From CAZKBP01 sp964551015 (GTDB taxonomy: Bacteria > Bacteroidota > Bacteroidia > Cytophagales > Microscillaceae), in NCBI GenBank assembly GCA_964551015.1, contig CAZKBP010000005.1, forward strand, positions 62,001 through 126,000: a stretch of 64,000 bases of DNA, given 5' to 3'. Positions 8,910 through 16,729 of the stretch are shown here, in pieces (positions within the stretch are counted from its first letter, which is position 1; every line of letters begins with the position of its first letter). Both the position numbers and the translations under genes were made by a program. The notes beneath the pieces were generated by a model that saw only the letters and a program-made list of their open reading frames with translations, ran no database searches and had not been told where the DNA came from.

Positions 8910-10343
8910 GTGCTCTCCGGAGAGCATATTTCTTTAACTTCAAAAGCATTGCTCAAGTCTTACATCATTTGTATTGATGACCAAGAAACGGTCTTAGAAA
9001 GCCTTCGCCTTGAACTCAAGGAAATTTTAGGTGAATCCTTTCAAATCGAGACCCTGAGCGCACCCAAAGAAGCTATTCTTTTAGTAGAAAGCTTACTGAC
9101 CGAAGGGCACGAAATACCTGTGCTGATCTGCAACTACGGAATTTCAGATATGCGGGGCGATGAGCTATTGACCCGAATTCATCGTATCTCTCCAGATACG
9201 CGCAAAATTCTTTTCATTGACTCAAAGATGAACCCAGATGGCATTACCTACGCCATTAATCACGCTGACCTTTATCGCCTCATGACCAAGCCTTGGGATC
9301 GACAAGACCTGGAAATGTCCATCCGTGCTGGTATTCAAAGCTATTATCAACAGAGAGATATTGAAAAACAAAACCACCAGATGCAGGAACTTAATCAGCT
9401 CTTGGAAAAAAAAGTTGCGGAAAGAACGCTCCATCTCAGAACCATTTTAAAAGAATTGGAGCGAAAGACGGGGGTTTTGGCAGAAAAAAGTGAAGATGTA
9501 GAGGCCAGTATCCGCTACGCGCAGCGAATTCAACAAGCGATCTTGCCTAGTCAAGAATTTCTTCAACAAGAGCTGAAAGATTATTTCCTGATTTTTCGCC
9601 CTCGCGATGTAGTGAGTGGTGACTTCTACTGGTGCCACAAAATAGAGAAGCGTCCCGTTTTTGATCTTCGACCCTCCCACGGGCTGAAGATTATGCAGGA
9701 AGTAGAAAATGAAAAAATAGTCTTGGCTGTCGTTGATTGCACGGGACACGGCGTACCCGGTGCTTTTATGAGTATGATTGGCAATGACCTCCTGAATCAA
9801 ATTGTAATTCAGGAGAAAATTACCGATCCGGCACTATTGCTTTCACGTCTCAACGAAGGAATCCACGATGCACTCCGTCAGCAAGAAGCCAAGAATGCGG
9901 ATGGAATGGATATCTCCATTTGTGTCATAGATACAGAGGCAGGCACATTGAGTGTATCTTCGGCAAAACAAAAAGTTTTTTATTTCCAAGCCGGAGAATT
10001 GTACCAGATATCGGGCGACCGCGCCTCGATTGGCGGGTACTTTCATTCCAAATACCATACTTTTAAGAAACATCAAATTTCTCTTCGGCAAGAAACCGTG
10101 CTTTATCTGTTTACAGATGGAATCCGAGATCAATTTGGAGGGCCACAATCTAGGATTTTCAGCTCACGCCGCCTCAAAAATCTACTCAAAGAAGTACATA
10201 CCCTGCCCATGGCCGAGCAAAAGAACATCATAGCGCAAAAAATTGACACTTGGATGCAGCAAGGCCAAGAAAAACAAATCGATGACATGACCTTGTTAGG
10301 CGTTCGTTTCAAACCCTTCGAGACACCTCCTTTTTCCACCTGA
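8910..10343 (+). CDS. Pseudo-receiver plus coiled coil plus SpoIIE/PP2C-type serine phosphatase
   Basis: The 477-residue protein has an N-terminal receiver-like domain (about 17-135), a coiled coil (about 145-200) and a SpoIIE-type PPM phosphatase (about 215-470). The phosphatase keeps the metal-binding acidic motifs (VVSGDFYW, VVDCTGHGVPGAF) and a C-terminal DDMTLLGVRF. In the receiver the acidic pocket D23-D24 and K127 are present, but the phospho-acceptor aspartate is replaced: VLICNYGISD has N75 (codon AAC), and the Thr/Ser switch position is also unusual (FIDSK). It is therefore probably not controlled by phosphorylation. Such phosphatases act on anti-sigma-factor antagonists; none is adjacent. 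The start is uncertain: GTG at 8910 directly follows an in-frame stop, and TTG at 8949 would equally spare the receiver. Confidence 0.87.
   Translation: MLSGEHISLTSKALLKSYIICIDDQETVLESLRLELKEILGESFQIETLSAPKEAILLVESLLTEGHEIPVLICNYGISDMRGDELLTRIHRISPDTRKILFIDSKMNPDGITYAINHADLYRLMTKPWDRQDLEMSIRAGIQSYYQQRDIEKQNHQMQELNQLLEKKVAERTLHLRTILKELERKTGVLAEKSEDVEASIRYAQRIQQAILPSQEFLQQELKDYFLIFRPRDVVSGDFYWCHKIEKRPVFDLRPSHGLKIMQEVENEKIVLAVVDCTGHGVPGAFMSMIGNDLLNQIVIQEKITDPALLLSRLNEGIHDALRQQEAKNADGMDISICVIDTEAGTLSVSSAKQKVFYFQAGELYQISGDRASIGGYFHSKYHTFKKHQISLRQETVLYLFTDGIRDQFGGPQSRIFSSRRLKNLLKEVHTLPMAEQKNIIAQKIDTWMQQGQEKQIDDMTLLGVRFKPFETPPFST
8911..8926. promoter_or_regulatory. Perfect 16-bp palindrome at the start of the SpoIIE-type gene
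   Basis: TGCTCTCCGGAGAGCA is identical to its own reverse complement and begins one base after the first base of the GTG start at 8910. It could be an operator, or an mRNA hairpin hiding the start, or simply lie in a leader if translation begins at the downstream TTG at 8949. Confidence 0.4.
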
Positions 10344-10380
10344 AATGATCCCTACTTTCTTTTTTACCCTAAGGGAAATT

Positions 10381-10396
10381 TTTTTTGATCAAAAAA
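10381..10396. promoter_or_regulatory. 16-bp AT-rich palindrome TTTTTTGATCAAAAAA
   Basis: This perfect palindrome lies directly upstream of the GAACGATCGTTC site, preceded by a small CCCTAAGGG hairpin. It may act as an AT-rich upstream promoter element or a weak terminator for the phosphatase gene ending at 10343. Confidence 0.35.
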
Positions 10397-10408
10397 GAAC
10401 GATCGTTC
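10397..10408. promoter_or_regulatory. TetR-type operator, site 1 (GAACGATCGTTC)
   Basis: This perfect 12-bp palindrome, followed by C, resembles operators of TetR-family repressors. Together with site 2, 33 bp further on, it lies in the 133-bp gap before the short-chain dehydrogenase gene. Confidence 0.6.
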
Positions 10409-10429
10409 CTGATATTTGGTTGTAAAATA

Positions 10430-10441
10430 GAACAATCGTTC
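10430..10441. promoter_or_regulatory. TetR-type operator, site 2 (GAACAATCGTTC)
   Basis: This near-palindrome differs from site 1 at a single base and shares its flanks (A before, C after). It ends 35 bp before the dehydrogenase start codon. The 33-bp centre-to-centre spacing is about three helical turns, which places both sites on one face of the DNA. Confidence 0.6.
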
Positions 10442-10476
10442 CAATATAATTAATTTTCATCTTTAAAGACACAGAT

Positions 10477-11223
10477 ATGAGTAATTTGAATGGAAAAGTG
10501 GCCGTCATCACCGGAGGAAACAGTGGCATTGGCTATGCATCTGCCCAAGAACTAAAAGCACGTGGCGCCGAAGTAATTATCACGGGAAGATCACCCGAAA
10601 AAGTAGAGAAAGCCGCCCAAGAATTAGGGGCAAAGGGCTTAATCGCGGACGTAAGTGATTTGGCTCAATTAGATCAATTGGTAGCACAGGTCAAGGATTC
10701 GCATCAGCAGATCGATATTCTCTTCATCAATGCTGGGGTATTTTTTCCCACTCCTATGGGGCAGTTTGATGAAAAGGCTTTTGACCACATCATGGACATT
10801 AATTTCAAGGGAGCCGTTTTTACCTTAGAGAAGTTTTTACCGATCCTCAAAGAAGGGGCTTCGGTGATTAATCTTTCTTCGGTCAATGCTTACACAGGAA
10901 TGGCTAACACCGCTATTTATGCCGCCTCCAAGGCCGCCATGAACTCTTACACCCGCACGGCCGCCACGGAGCTAGCCCCCCGCAAAATTCGTGTGAACGC
11001 TGTAAATCCTGGCCCCATAGAGACGCCTATTTTCAGTAAAACGGGAATGTCCGAAGAGCAGCTCAATGGCTTTGCACAGTCTATTCAAGAGAATGTACCT
11101 CTGAAGCGATTCGGGAAACCCGAAGAAATTGCCAAACTGGTTGCTTTCTTAGCCTCAGACGATGCCGCTTACATCACAGGGGGCGAGTACAACATTGACG
11201 GTGGGTTTACGATCATCGGCTAG
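10477..11223 (+). CDS. Short-chain dehydrogenase/reductase (SDR), classical type
   Basis: This 248-residue cytoplasmic NAD(P)-dependent oxidoreductase has all classical SDR signatures: cofactor motif TGGNSGIG (residues 12-19), NAG at 85-87, catalytic S134/S135, Y148 and K152 (YAASK), and the C-terminal ITGGEYNIDGG. R38 after the second strand (TGRSPEK) suggests NADPH preference, as an inference. The substrate cannot be told. It has its own terminator and a promoter region with two TetR-like operators, so it is probably a stress- or ligand-inducible single gene repressed by a TetR protein encoded elsewhere. Confidence 0.9.
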   Translation: MSNLNGKVAVITGGNSGIGYASAQELKARGAEVIITGRSPEKVEKAAQELGAKGLIADVSDLAQLDQLVAQVKDSHQQIDILFINAGVFFPTPMGQFDEKAFDHIMDINFKGAVFTLEKFLPILKEGASVINLSSVNAYTGMANTAIYAASKAAMNSYTRTAATELAPRKIRVNAVNPGPIETPIFSKTGMSEEQLNGFAQSIQENVPLKRFGKPEEIAKLVAFLASDDAAYITGGEYNIDGGFTIIG

Positions 11224-11254
11224 GTTTATTTTGCAATTAGAACTTTTTCAAGAG

Positions 11255-11286
11255 CCGCTCTGGATCAAATATTCAGAGCGGTTTTT
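11255..11286 (+). terminator. Rho-independent terminator after the SDR gene
   Basis: An 8-bp perfect stem CCGCTCTG/CAGAGCGG with an 11-nt loop is followed by TTTTT, 31 nt after the stop. Confidence 0.85.
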
Positions 11287-11476
11287 AGTAATAACAAAAC
11301 CCAATAATTAGAGCGATTAATATCCACCATTGATCTATTAATAAGTGCAGTCAATCTAAAAAAGAAGTACTCGCTTAACCTTACTCATAATCAATTGTTT
11401 AACTATTAACAAGACATGCACACAAACCGCTAAGCTGAATCATTAATTTTTTTAACTTACAAGATCAAAGCCCTAT

Positions 11477-12118
11477 ATGGAATTTTTTCACACTGACCAG
11501 TCGCACGTACGGACTGGACACTCTATACCAAAGTCTAATAGAAAAAATATTAACGCCGAGCCCTCCCGTAAATTTTCATCCGATCGTACCATCGATCAAG
11601 TACTTAAAGAGGGACAGAAAGTGCCAGAACTCGAACTCATCAATGCAGAGGGAGAGCTTGTTTCGCTTACTTTTCCGCGAAAAAACTTTACCTTGATTCA
11701 TTTTTATCGAGGGAGTTGGTGTCCTTACGCCCACTCTGAACTATTGACTTTACAGAGGGTATACGATCAGACCAAGGCGCGAAACATTCGTTTTGTGGCG
11801 ATTTCGCCCCAAGACCGCCGCTTTGCCCTAGGCTTCAAATCCAAATATGAGATTAATTATGACTTATTGAGCGACCCAGACTATCAGGCGACGGAGGCTT
11901 TCAACTTGGTCTACACCGTTCCGTCTTATCTTCATCAAACCTATATGAGTTTTGGGGTAGATTCCACCGATTTTGACGAGAACGACCAACTCAAGCTGCC
12001 CATACCTGCTACTTACCTGCTTGACCCAAAAGGTCGGGTCATCAAACGCCTGATCTCCTCTAACTCAGGTGAACGAATAGACGATAAGCAGCTCATTCGC
12101 TTTCTCAAAAGAGTCTAA
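11477..12118 (+). CDS. Peroxiredoxin-like (AhpC/TSA) protein, one-cysteine type
   Basis: The 213-residue thioredoxin-fold protein has the peroxiredoxin signature in FYRGSWCPYAHSELLTLQ, with C82 at the peroxidatic position. The companion cysteine seen in many relatives (CPYC) is A85. The segment RFVAISPQDRRFALGFKSKYEINYDLLSDPD and the PATYLLDPKGRV strand are also typical. With no second cysteine visible it would be a 1-Cys enzyme, reduced by an external thiol. Residues 1-35 are polar and have no counterpart in the family, so translation could start later than the ATG at 11477, though no strong alternative is seen. A hairpin terminator follows; the gene is monocistronic. Confidence 0.82.
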   Translation: MEFFHTDQSHVRTGHSIPKSNRKNINAEPSRKFSSDRTIDQVLKEGQKVPELELINAEGELVSLTFPRKNFTLIHFYRGSWCPYAHSELLTLQRVYDQTKARNIRFVAISPQDRRFALGFKSKYEINYDLLSDPDYQATEAFNLVYTVPSYLHQTYMSFGVDSTDFDENDQLKLPIPATYLLDPKGRVIKRLISSNSGERIDDKQLIRFLKRV

Positions 12119-12145
12119 ACCGTTTTCCAGTATGAAACTGCGCTT

Positions 12146-12180
12146 CCCATCCTGATAAGTCAGGATGGGATTTTTTATTT
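12146..12180 (+). terminator. Rho-independent terminator after the peroxiredoxin gene
   Basis: A perfect 10-bp stem CCCATCCTGA/TCAGGATGGG with loop TAAG is followed by ATTTTTTATTT. Confidence 0.92.
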
Positions 12181-12505
12181 ATTAAGTAATGAACCTAACA
12201 TAAGCCCGCCTTTTGTATCAAAAGTAAATCATTTTCCAGATTTGTTACGTATGTAATATCGTATGAATACCAATCCTCAATGAGAAGTTTGATTAGCTAC
12301 TTCACAAGTTTTTTTCTTAAAAATTAGAATTTATTATCAAAGGGGTTTGAGTGAATTAATTGATGTAATGGCAGTTTTACATGGTTTTTTTGCTCTAAAC
12401 AGACATTCGGAGAGGTAATTGCTCAGAGAAAGAATCGTGTGCAATAAACCCTCTGAAAAAACAATAAACAGTCCTAAAAATACACCCTAAATTTCTTTTT
12501 GGCTT
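12181..12505. other. Intergenic region, AT-rich, no gene seen
   Basis: No convincing ORF, RNA or repeat is visible. It presumably holds the promoter of the M23-like gene, but no clear -7/-33 pair was found. Confidence 0.5.
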
Positions 12506-15500
12506 ATGTTATTAACCAGACTCTTTTTCATTTTGGCTTTGATATGGCTGGCAGGATATCAAAGCTTGTTTGCGCAGGCTCATCCCGACCCAGTCACGGG
12601 AGGGGCTTATCAATTCACCCAGACTGGTAACGGGATATCTCCTGCTCTCCGGAAAGCAATTCAAGAAAACCTAAAAAAACAAACGCAAAAGTTTGCTGAC
12701 CAAGGCCAAATCAGTCTACCTAGAGACAAAAGTGGTCAAGGGCTGATTTCTCACCCGCTAGTTTGGCCTGTGAGGCAGCGTAGAAGTGAACCCATCTTCC
12801 AAGCCTATGGTCTTTCTAATTTTGTGGATCATAACCCTGATTTCCCAGGAGAAGTACTAGATTACAACTGTGGCACCCGTAGCTTTGATCTATTCGAGAA
12901 TCACACGGGTACCGATATCTTTTCTTGGCCTTTTGCCTGGGAACAGATGGATAATAATCAATTGCTAGTGGTAGCCGCTGCCCCCGGAATCATCTTGGAT
13001 AAAATGGACGGGAATGATGACAAAAATTGCTTTATTACTCAACTTAATCGCCCTTGGAATGCTGTGTTTATCAGACACGAAGACGGATCGGTGGCTTGGT
13101 ATGGAAATCTTAAGCAGGGCTCTCTCACGGGCAAAGACATTGGAGAGCCAGTAGCGGTCGGTGAGTATCTGGGGGTAGTAGGAAGCTCTGGAAATTCTAG
13201 CAGCCCTCATTTACACTTTGAACTTTACGATGCCCAAGGTGAATTGACTGATCCCTTCGCTGGACCTTGCAATCCGACCGTGGAGCAATCTCTCTGGAAA
13301 GAACAAAGACCTTATTTTGAATCGGGAATTAATCAAATATCAACCCATTTGATACCTCCTAATCCTAACTTATGCTATGGTCAGGGAATCACTTTTGAGA
13401 AGCAGGTATTTATGCCGGGTGATGTGGTTTTCCTCGCCCTCTTCCTAAGAGATCAAGTGGAGGGTGAACCTTTAAGCTGGCAAGTAAAAGATCCCCAAGG
13501 GCAAGTATTTTGGTCTGTGGCGGATTTTCAGCCGAGCATCGAGGAAGGTTTTTTTAATGCCTCTTATTGGGTTTGGGACATGCTATTGCCGGCAGAAGCT
13601 TTGCCCGGCACTTACCTCATCGAGGCTCAATTTGCAGACAGAACCTATACCCATGCTTTTGAGGTGGCTGCTGAAAACACGCCTATTGCCAAGCTAGGTG
13701 GTGATTTGGAACTGTGGGAAGTACCTGTCAATACTCAAAAAACAGGTAAGTTGCTGATTCAAAATATTGGGAATGCAACGTTGGTCGTGGAGAAAATATT
13801 GTATCCAGAAGGATTTAGTGGGCCTAGTGATCCCGTAGAAATCGAGCCCGGTTTAGCTCAGGAAATTGCCTTTGACTTTGACCCCACCGAAAGTAGATTC
13901 TACGAAGGATTTATCAAGTTAATGACTACCAATAACCAAGGCATGAATGAAGTAGCTGTTTCTGGAGTAGGAGTAGGTGATTTTCGCCCTACCCGGGTGC
14001 TGGGTTTATCAGGAGACTTGCAGTTTGGAGAGGTAATCTTAGAAGACGAAGCCACTCGTAAACTACTGCTTAGCAACCAAGGGACAGTTGCCCTCAAAGT
14101 AGACTCCCTGAATCTACCTCAACCATTTCGTACAGATTGGACAGGAGGGGAAATTCCTGCCCAATCTAGTGTAGAAATCGAGATTACCTTCCGTCCAAAC
14201 GAGGCAATCAACTACGAGGAAACCTTGACTGCTTATGCAAATACCCTCTATGGTTTAAATGTATTGAACCTAACTGGAACCGGAGTAGATACGACGGCTC
14301 AAACGTTTACCTTTTCATTAGTAAACCCAGAGACAGATCAGATTATCCGTGAGCTAACCGAAGGGGATACGATTCGGCTTCCCGCGTTTGGCTTAGAGCA
14401 GTTCAATATTTTGATTAATACCGAGCGTACAGATATTGGTAGCTTGCTGCTAGAGGTGCAGGGAGCAGAAAACTTTCTAGGTCTGGAAAATACGCCACCT
14501 TACTTACTTTTTGGAGACGAGGGACTAAGCGATTATTTGGGAGGAATTTTACAAACAGGCAATTATCAATTAACTTTAACTCCTTTTTCTGAAACTGGAG
14601 CTGGAGGCGTGCCGGAAGCAAGCACTCTTTTTAGCTTTCGGGTAGAGGCAGGACAGCCTCGAATTAACGAATTCGTTCTGGTCAATGCGGAAACCAATCA
14701 AGATATTCAGACCCTGAGCGAGGGTTCTTCCATCAACTTAAACGAAATGGATACCCCCTTCCTGAACGTGCGAGCCAATACCCAACCGGGGACTACTTCT
14801 CAGGTCAATTTTTTCTTAGAAGGGCCGGTTAGTCATCAGCAAGAAGAAGAAATTGTCCCTTTCGCACTCTTTGGCGACGAACCACAGGGTGATTATCGTG
14901 AACGAGTGCTTTGCGCGGGGCAATATACGCTCAAAGCCCTTCCGCTGATCGCCGAAGAGCAGACCTTAGTACAGGGAGATACACTCCAAATTGATTTTGA
15001 AATCGTTAATGATTTAAAAATAGAAAGGCTTTGGCTGGTGAATGCGGAACTGAATCAGCGACTTTTTTCACTGCCCGCAGATACGCTTTTGGATGTGAAC
15101 TTGTTAGGAACCGACCAATTGACCATCGAGGCAGAGTCTGCCTGTGCGGGAAGCGTTCAATTCCAACTGTTCACGGAAGCAGGTGAGCTTGTTTTAGAGC
15201 GTACTGAGAGTTGGCGACCTTTTGCTTTGGTGGGAGAAGATCCTTTTCGTGATTATACCGCTTGGGATTTGGAAAGTGGCCGCTATTTGCTCAGAGCGAG
15301 ACCTTTTTCTGAGAAAAATTTGCAAGGAACTCCCGGAGTAGTGAGAGAAATCCGCTTTACCTTGCCGTCTGATGAACAAAATGCGCCCGCTTCCTCGACC
15401 AAAGCCTGGCTAGAAACTTATCCCAACCCCATCGGTCAGGAGGATTTGAAAGTGCGTTTCTTGGAAAAAATAGCAGGAGAAGTGCAATTTCGCCTCATCA

Positions 15501-15658
15501 AACCCGACGGAGCCTCTGTGCTTAGCCAAAAAACTCATCTAGAAACGGAGCAATCCCAAATCTCAGTAGACACGAGCAACTGGCAATCCGGGATGTATTA
15601 TCTAGAAATCACTACCTCAGGAAAAGCACCGGTACTGTTACCAGTGATTAAGTATTAA
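12506..15658 (+). CDS. Secreted M23-like (LytM fold) protein with Ig-like repeats and T9SS sorting domain
   Basis: The 1050-residue protein has a signal peptide (about 1-24) and an M23 peptidase domain (about 95-255). A DUF1573/ASPM-like pair of domains (about 385-600, RTVLGLSGDL-FGEV type) and three related segments of about 120 residues each follow; the segments have the form LVN-ET-Q-I--L-EGD--L and end near DYRERVL or DYTAWDL, then GxYxLxAxPF. The end is a type IX secretion sorting domain (ETYPNPIGQEDLKVRF through GMYYLEI). Zinc ligands H133, D137 and H237 are present, with H235. The other catalytic His, normally in Y-HL, is N201 (WYGNLK), so peptidoglycan hydrolysis is doubtful. It is expected to be exported and attached to the cell surface by the T9SS. 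Confidence 0.85.
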   Translation: MLLTRLFFILALIWLAGYQSLFAQAHPDPVTGGAYQFTQTGNGISPALRKAIQENLKKQTQKFADQGQISLPRDKSGQGLISHPLVWPVRQRRSEPIFQAYGLSNFVDHNPDFPGEVLDYNCGTRSFDLFENHTGTDIFSWPFAWEQMDNNQLLVVAAAPGIILDKMDGNDDKNCFITQLNRPWNAVFIRHEDGSVAWYGNLKQGSLTGKDIGEPVAVGEYLGVVGSSGNSSSPHLHFELYDAQGELTDPFAGPCNPTVEQSLWKEQRPYFESGINQISTHLIPPNPNLCYGQGITFEKQVFMPGDVVFLALFLRDQVEGEPLSWQVKDPQGQVFWSVADFQPSIEEGFFNASYWVWDMLLPAEALPGTYLIEAQFADRTYTHAFEVAAENTPIAKLGGDLELWEVPVNTQKTGKLLIQNIGNATLVVEKILYPEGFSGPSDPVEIEPGLAQEIAFDFDPTESRFYEGFIKLMTTNNQGMNEVAVSGVGVGDFRPTRVLGLSGDLQFGEVILEDEATRKLLLSNQGTVALKVDSLNLPQPFRTDWTGGEIPAQSSVEIEITFRPNEAINYEETLTAYANTLYGLNVLNLTGTGVDTTAQTFTFSLVNPETDQIIRELTEGDTIRLPAFGLEQFNILINTERTDIGSLLLEVQGAENFLGLENTPPYLLFGDEGLSDYLGGILQTGNYQLTLTPFSETGAGGVPEASTLFSFRVEAGQPRINEFVLVNAETNQDIQTLSEGSSINLNEMDTPFLNVRANTQPGTTSQVNFFLEGPVSHQQEEEIVPFALFGDEPQGDYRERVLCAGQYTLKALPLIAEEQTLVQGDTLQIDFEIVNDLKIERLWLVNAELNQRLFSLPADTLLDVNLLGTDQLTIEAESACAGSVQFQLFTEAGELVLERTESWRPFALVGEDPFRDYTAWDLESGRYLLRARPFSEKNLQGTPGVVREIRFTLPSDEQNAPASSTKAWLETYPNPIGQEDLKVRFLEKIAGEVQFRLIKPDGASVLSQKTHLETEQSQISVDTSNWQSGMYYLEITTSGKAPVLLPVIKY

Positions 15659-15669
15659 GAGTTTGTTGT

Positions 15670-15771
15670 GGGTTGTGAATTGCCCGTCTTTTTCGTCTGT
15701 GTTTTATTAGTGATCCGCATATTTGATCCTGCAGAAGTAAGCGAAAACAGATTACGGACAATTCACAACCC
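15670..15771. repeat. 13-bp perfect inverted repeat enclosing 76 nt (REP/MITE-like remnant)
   Basis: GGGTTGTGAATTG at 15670-15682 and its exact reverse complement at 15759-15771 bracket the intergenic space between two convergent genes. The neighbouring 13-mer GTTGTGGGTTGTG (15665-15677) recurs in reverse complement at 30458-30470, which points to a dispersed element. Confidence 0.55.
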
Positions 15772-15789
15772 TTAACGAATCACCCATGG

Positions 15790-16482
15790 CTAACCCACCC
15801 AGCGGTAATGCGAATTAACGGCGGCTTGCCCGGTATAATTAGGGCCTACTTGGTCATCGGCACCCAAGTAAATGAGGGGCAAATCGAGATTTTTAGGTTG
15901 CTGAATTGTCAATAATTTGCGAGAAGATTGATAATAAATCCCGGCTTTTTTGAAGAAGGGAAGTAATATTCGCGAAGCACTCTCCATATTTTCTAGGATA
16001 ATGTTTTGAAAATCGAGGTGTAGCCAAGCCTGACCTTCGGGATGGAGCGCATTTATTACCGCTTGGATGAGGCCTAATTTATCGCCAAGGTAATGCAAAC
16101 CATGCACGCAGGTGATAAAGTCATACGGGGCAGAGGCTTGCCAATGGTGTAAAGAGAGGGCTTGCAAAGACGAATGTTTCCATTCTCTGGGAAAGTCTAA
16201 AAACATATCCACCAGATCAATTCCTTCCAATTGGACAGATTCCGTTTGATTTTTTGCTTGGAAAAGTGCAGCCGCTTGGATGAGTGCCTTGCCCTGCCCA
16301 CAGCACAAATCTAACCATCGTAAAGCCTTGGTTTGCAGATAATGAGCTTCCAGTAATGGGAATAAATCCTTGCCCATATCCTGTTGATAGCTATTGACCC
16401 CACGGAGGTTCCTTTCTCTATTCATCTGATTATTAGCGACTACACTTGACTTTTCTAATTCTAAATTTGAGAGAAGTTTCAT
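15790..16482 (-). CDS. Class I SAM-dependent methyltransferase
   Basis: The 230-residue cytoplasmic protein has a Rossmann-type methyltransferase core. Motif I WLDLCCGQGKALIQA lies at about 56-70, the acidic end of strand 2 in LEGIDLVDM, and the post-core YDFITCVHGLHYLGD and QAVINALHPEGQAWLHLD segments fit the class I pattern. The substrate (small molecule, lipid or protein) is not recognisable. The ATG at 16482 is used; a second ATG at codon 20 (MNRERNLRG) is a plausible alternative because the first 19 residues are not part of the fold. The gene is convergent with the M23-like gene and divergent from the glycosyltransferase locus at 16730. Confidence 0.8.
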   Translation of the reverse strand: MKLLSNLELEKSSVVANNQMNRERNLRGVNSYQQDMGKDLFPLLEAHYLQTKALRWLDLCCGQGKALIQAAALFQAKNQTESVQLEGIDLVDMFLDFPREWKHSSLQALSLHHWQASAPYDFITCVHGLHYLGDKLGLIQAVINALHPEGQAWLHLDFQNIILENMESASRILLPFFKKAGIYYQSSRKLLTIQQPKNLDLPLIYLGADDQVGPNYTGQAAVNSHYRWVG

Positions 16483-16729
16483 AAGCTGCCTGATTTGATT
16501 TTTATGTTGCTGAAAGCCAACGGGCTGTATAGCATTGTGTACATACGTAATTTGGGAAGCGATTTTCCCATCAATCTACAAAAAAAACGGCAATCTCTTG
16601 CTTGTAATATTTTCCCATTTTTAGAGATCATTTGAGACTTACTCGAGCGGATTGTTCTCGTATGGATGATTGAACATAACAACGACGCGAAAGCGCAGCT
16701 TAGAAAAAAAATCTTAATCTCAACGAAAT

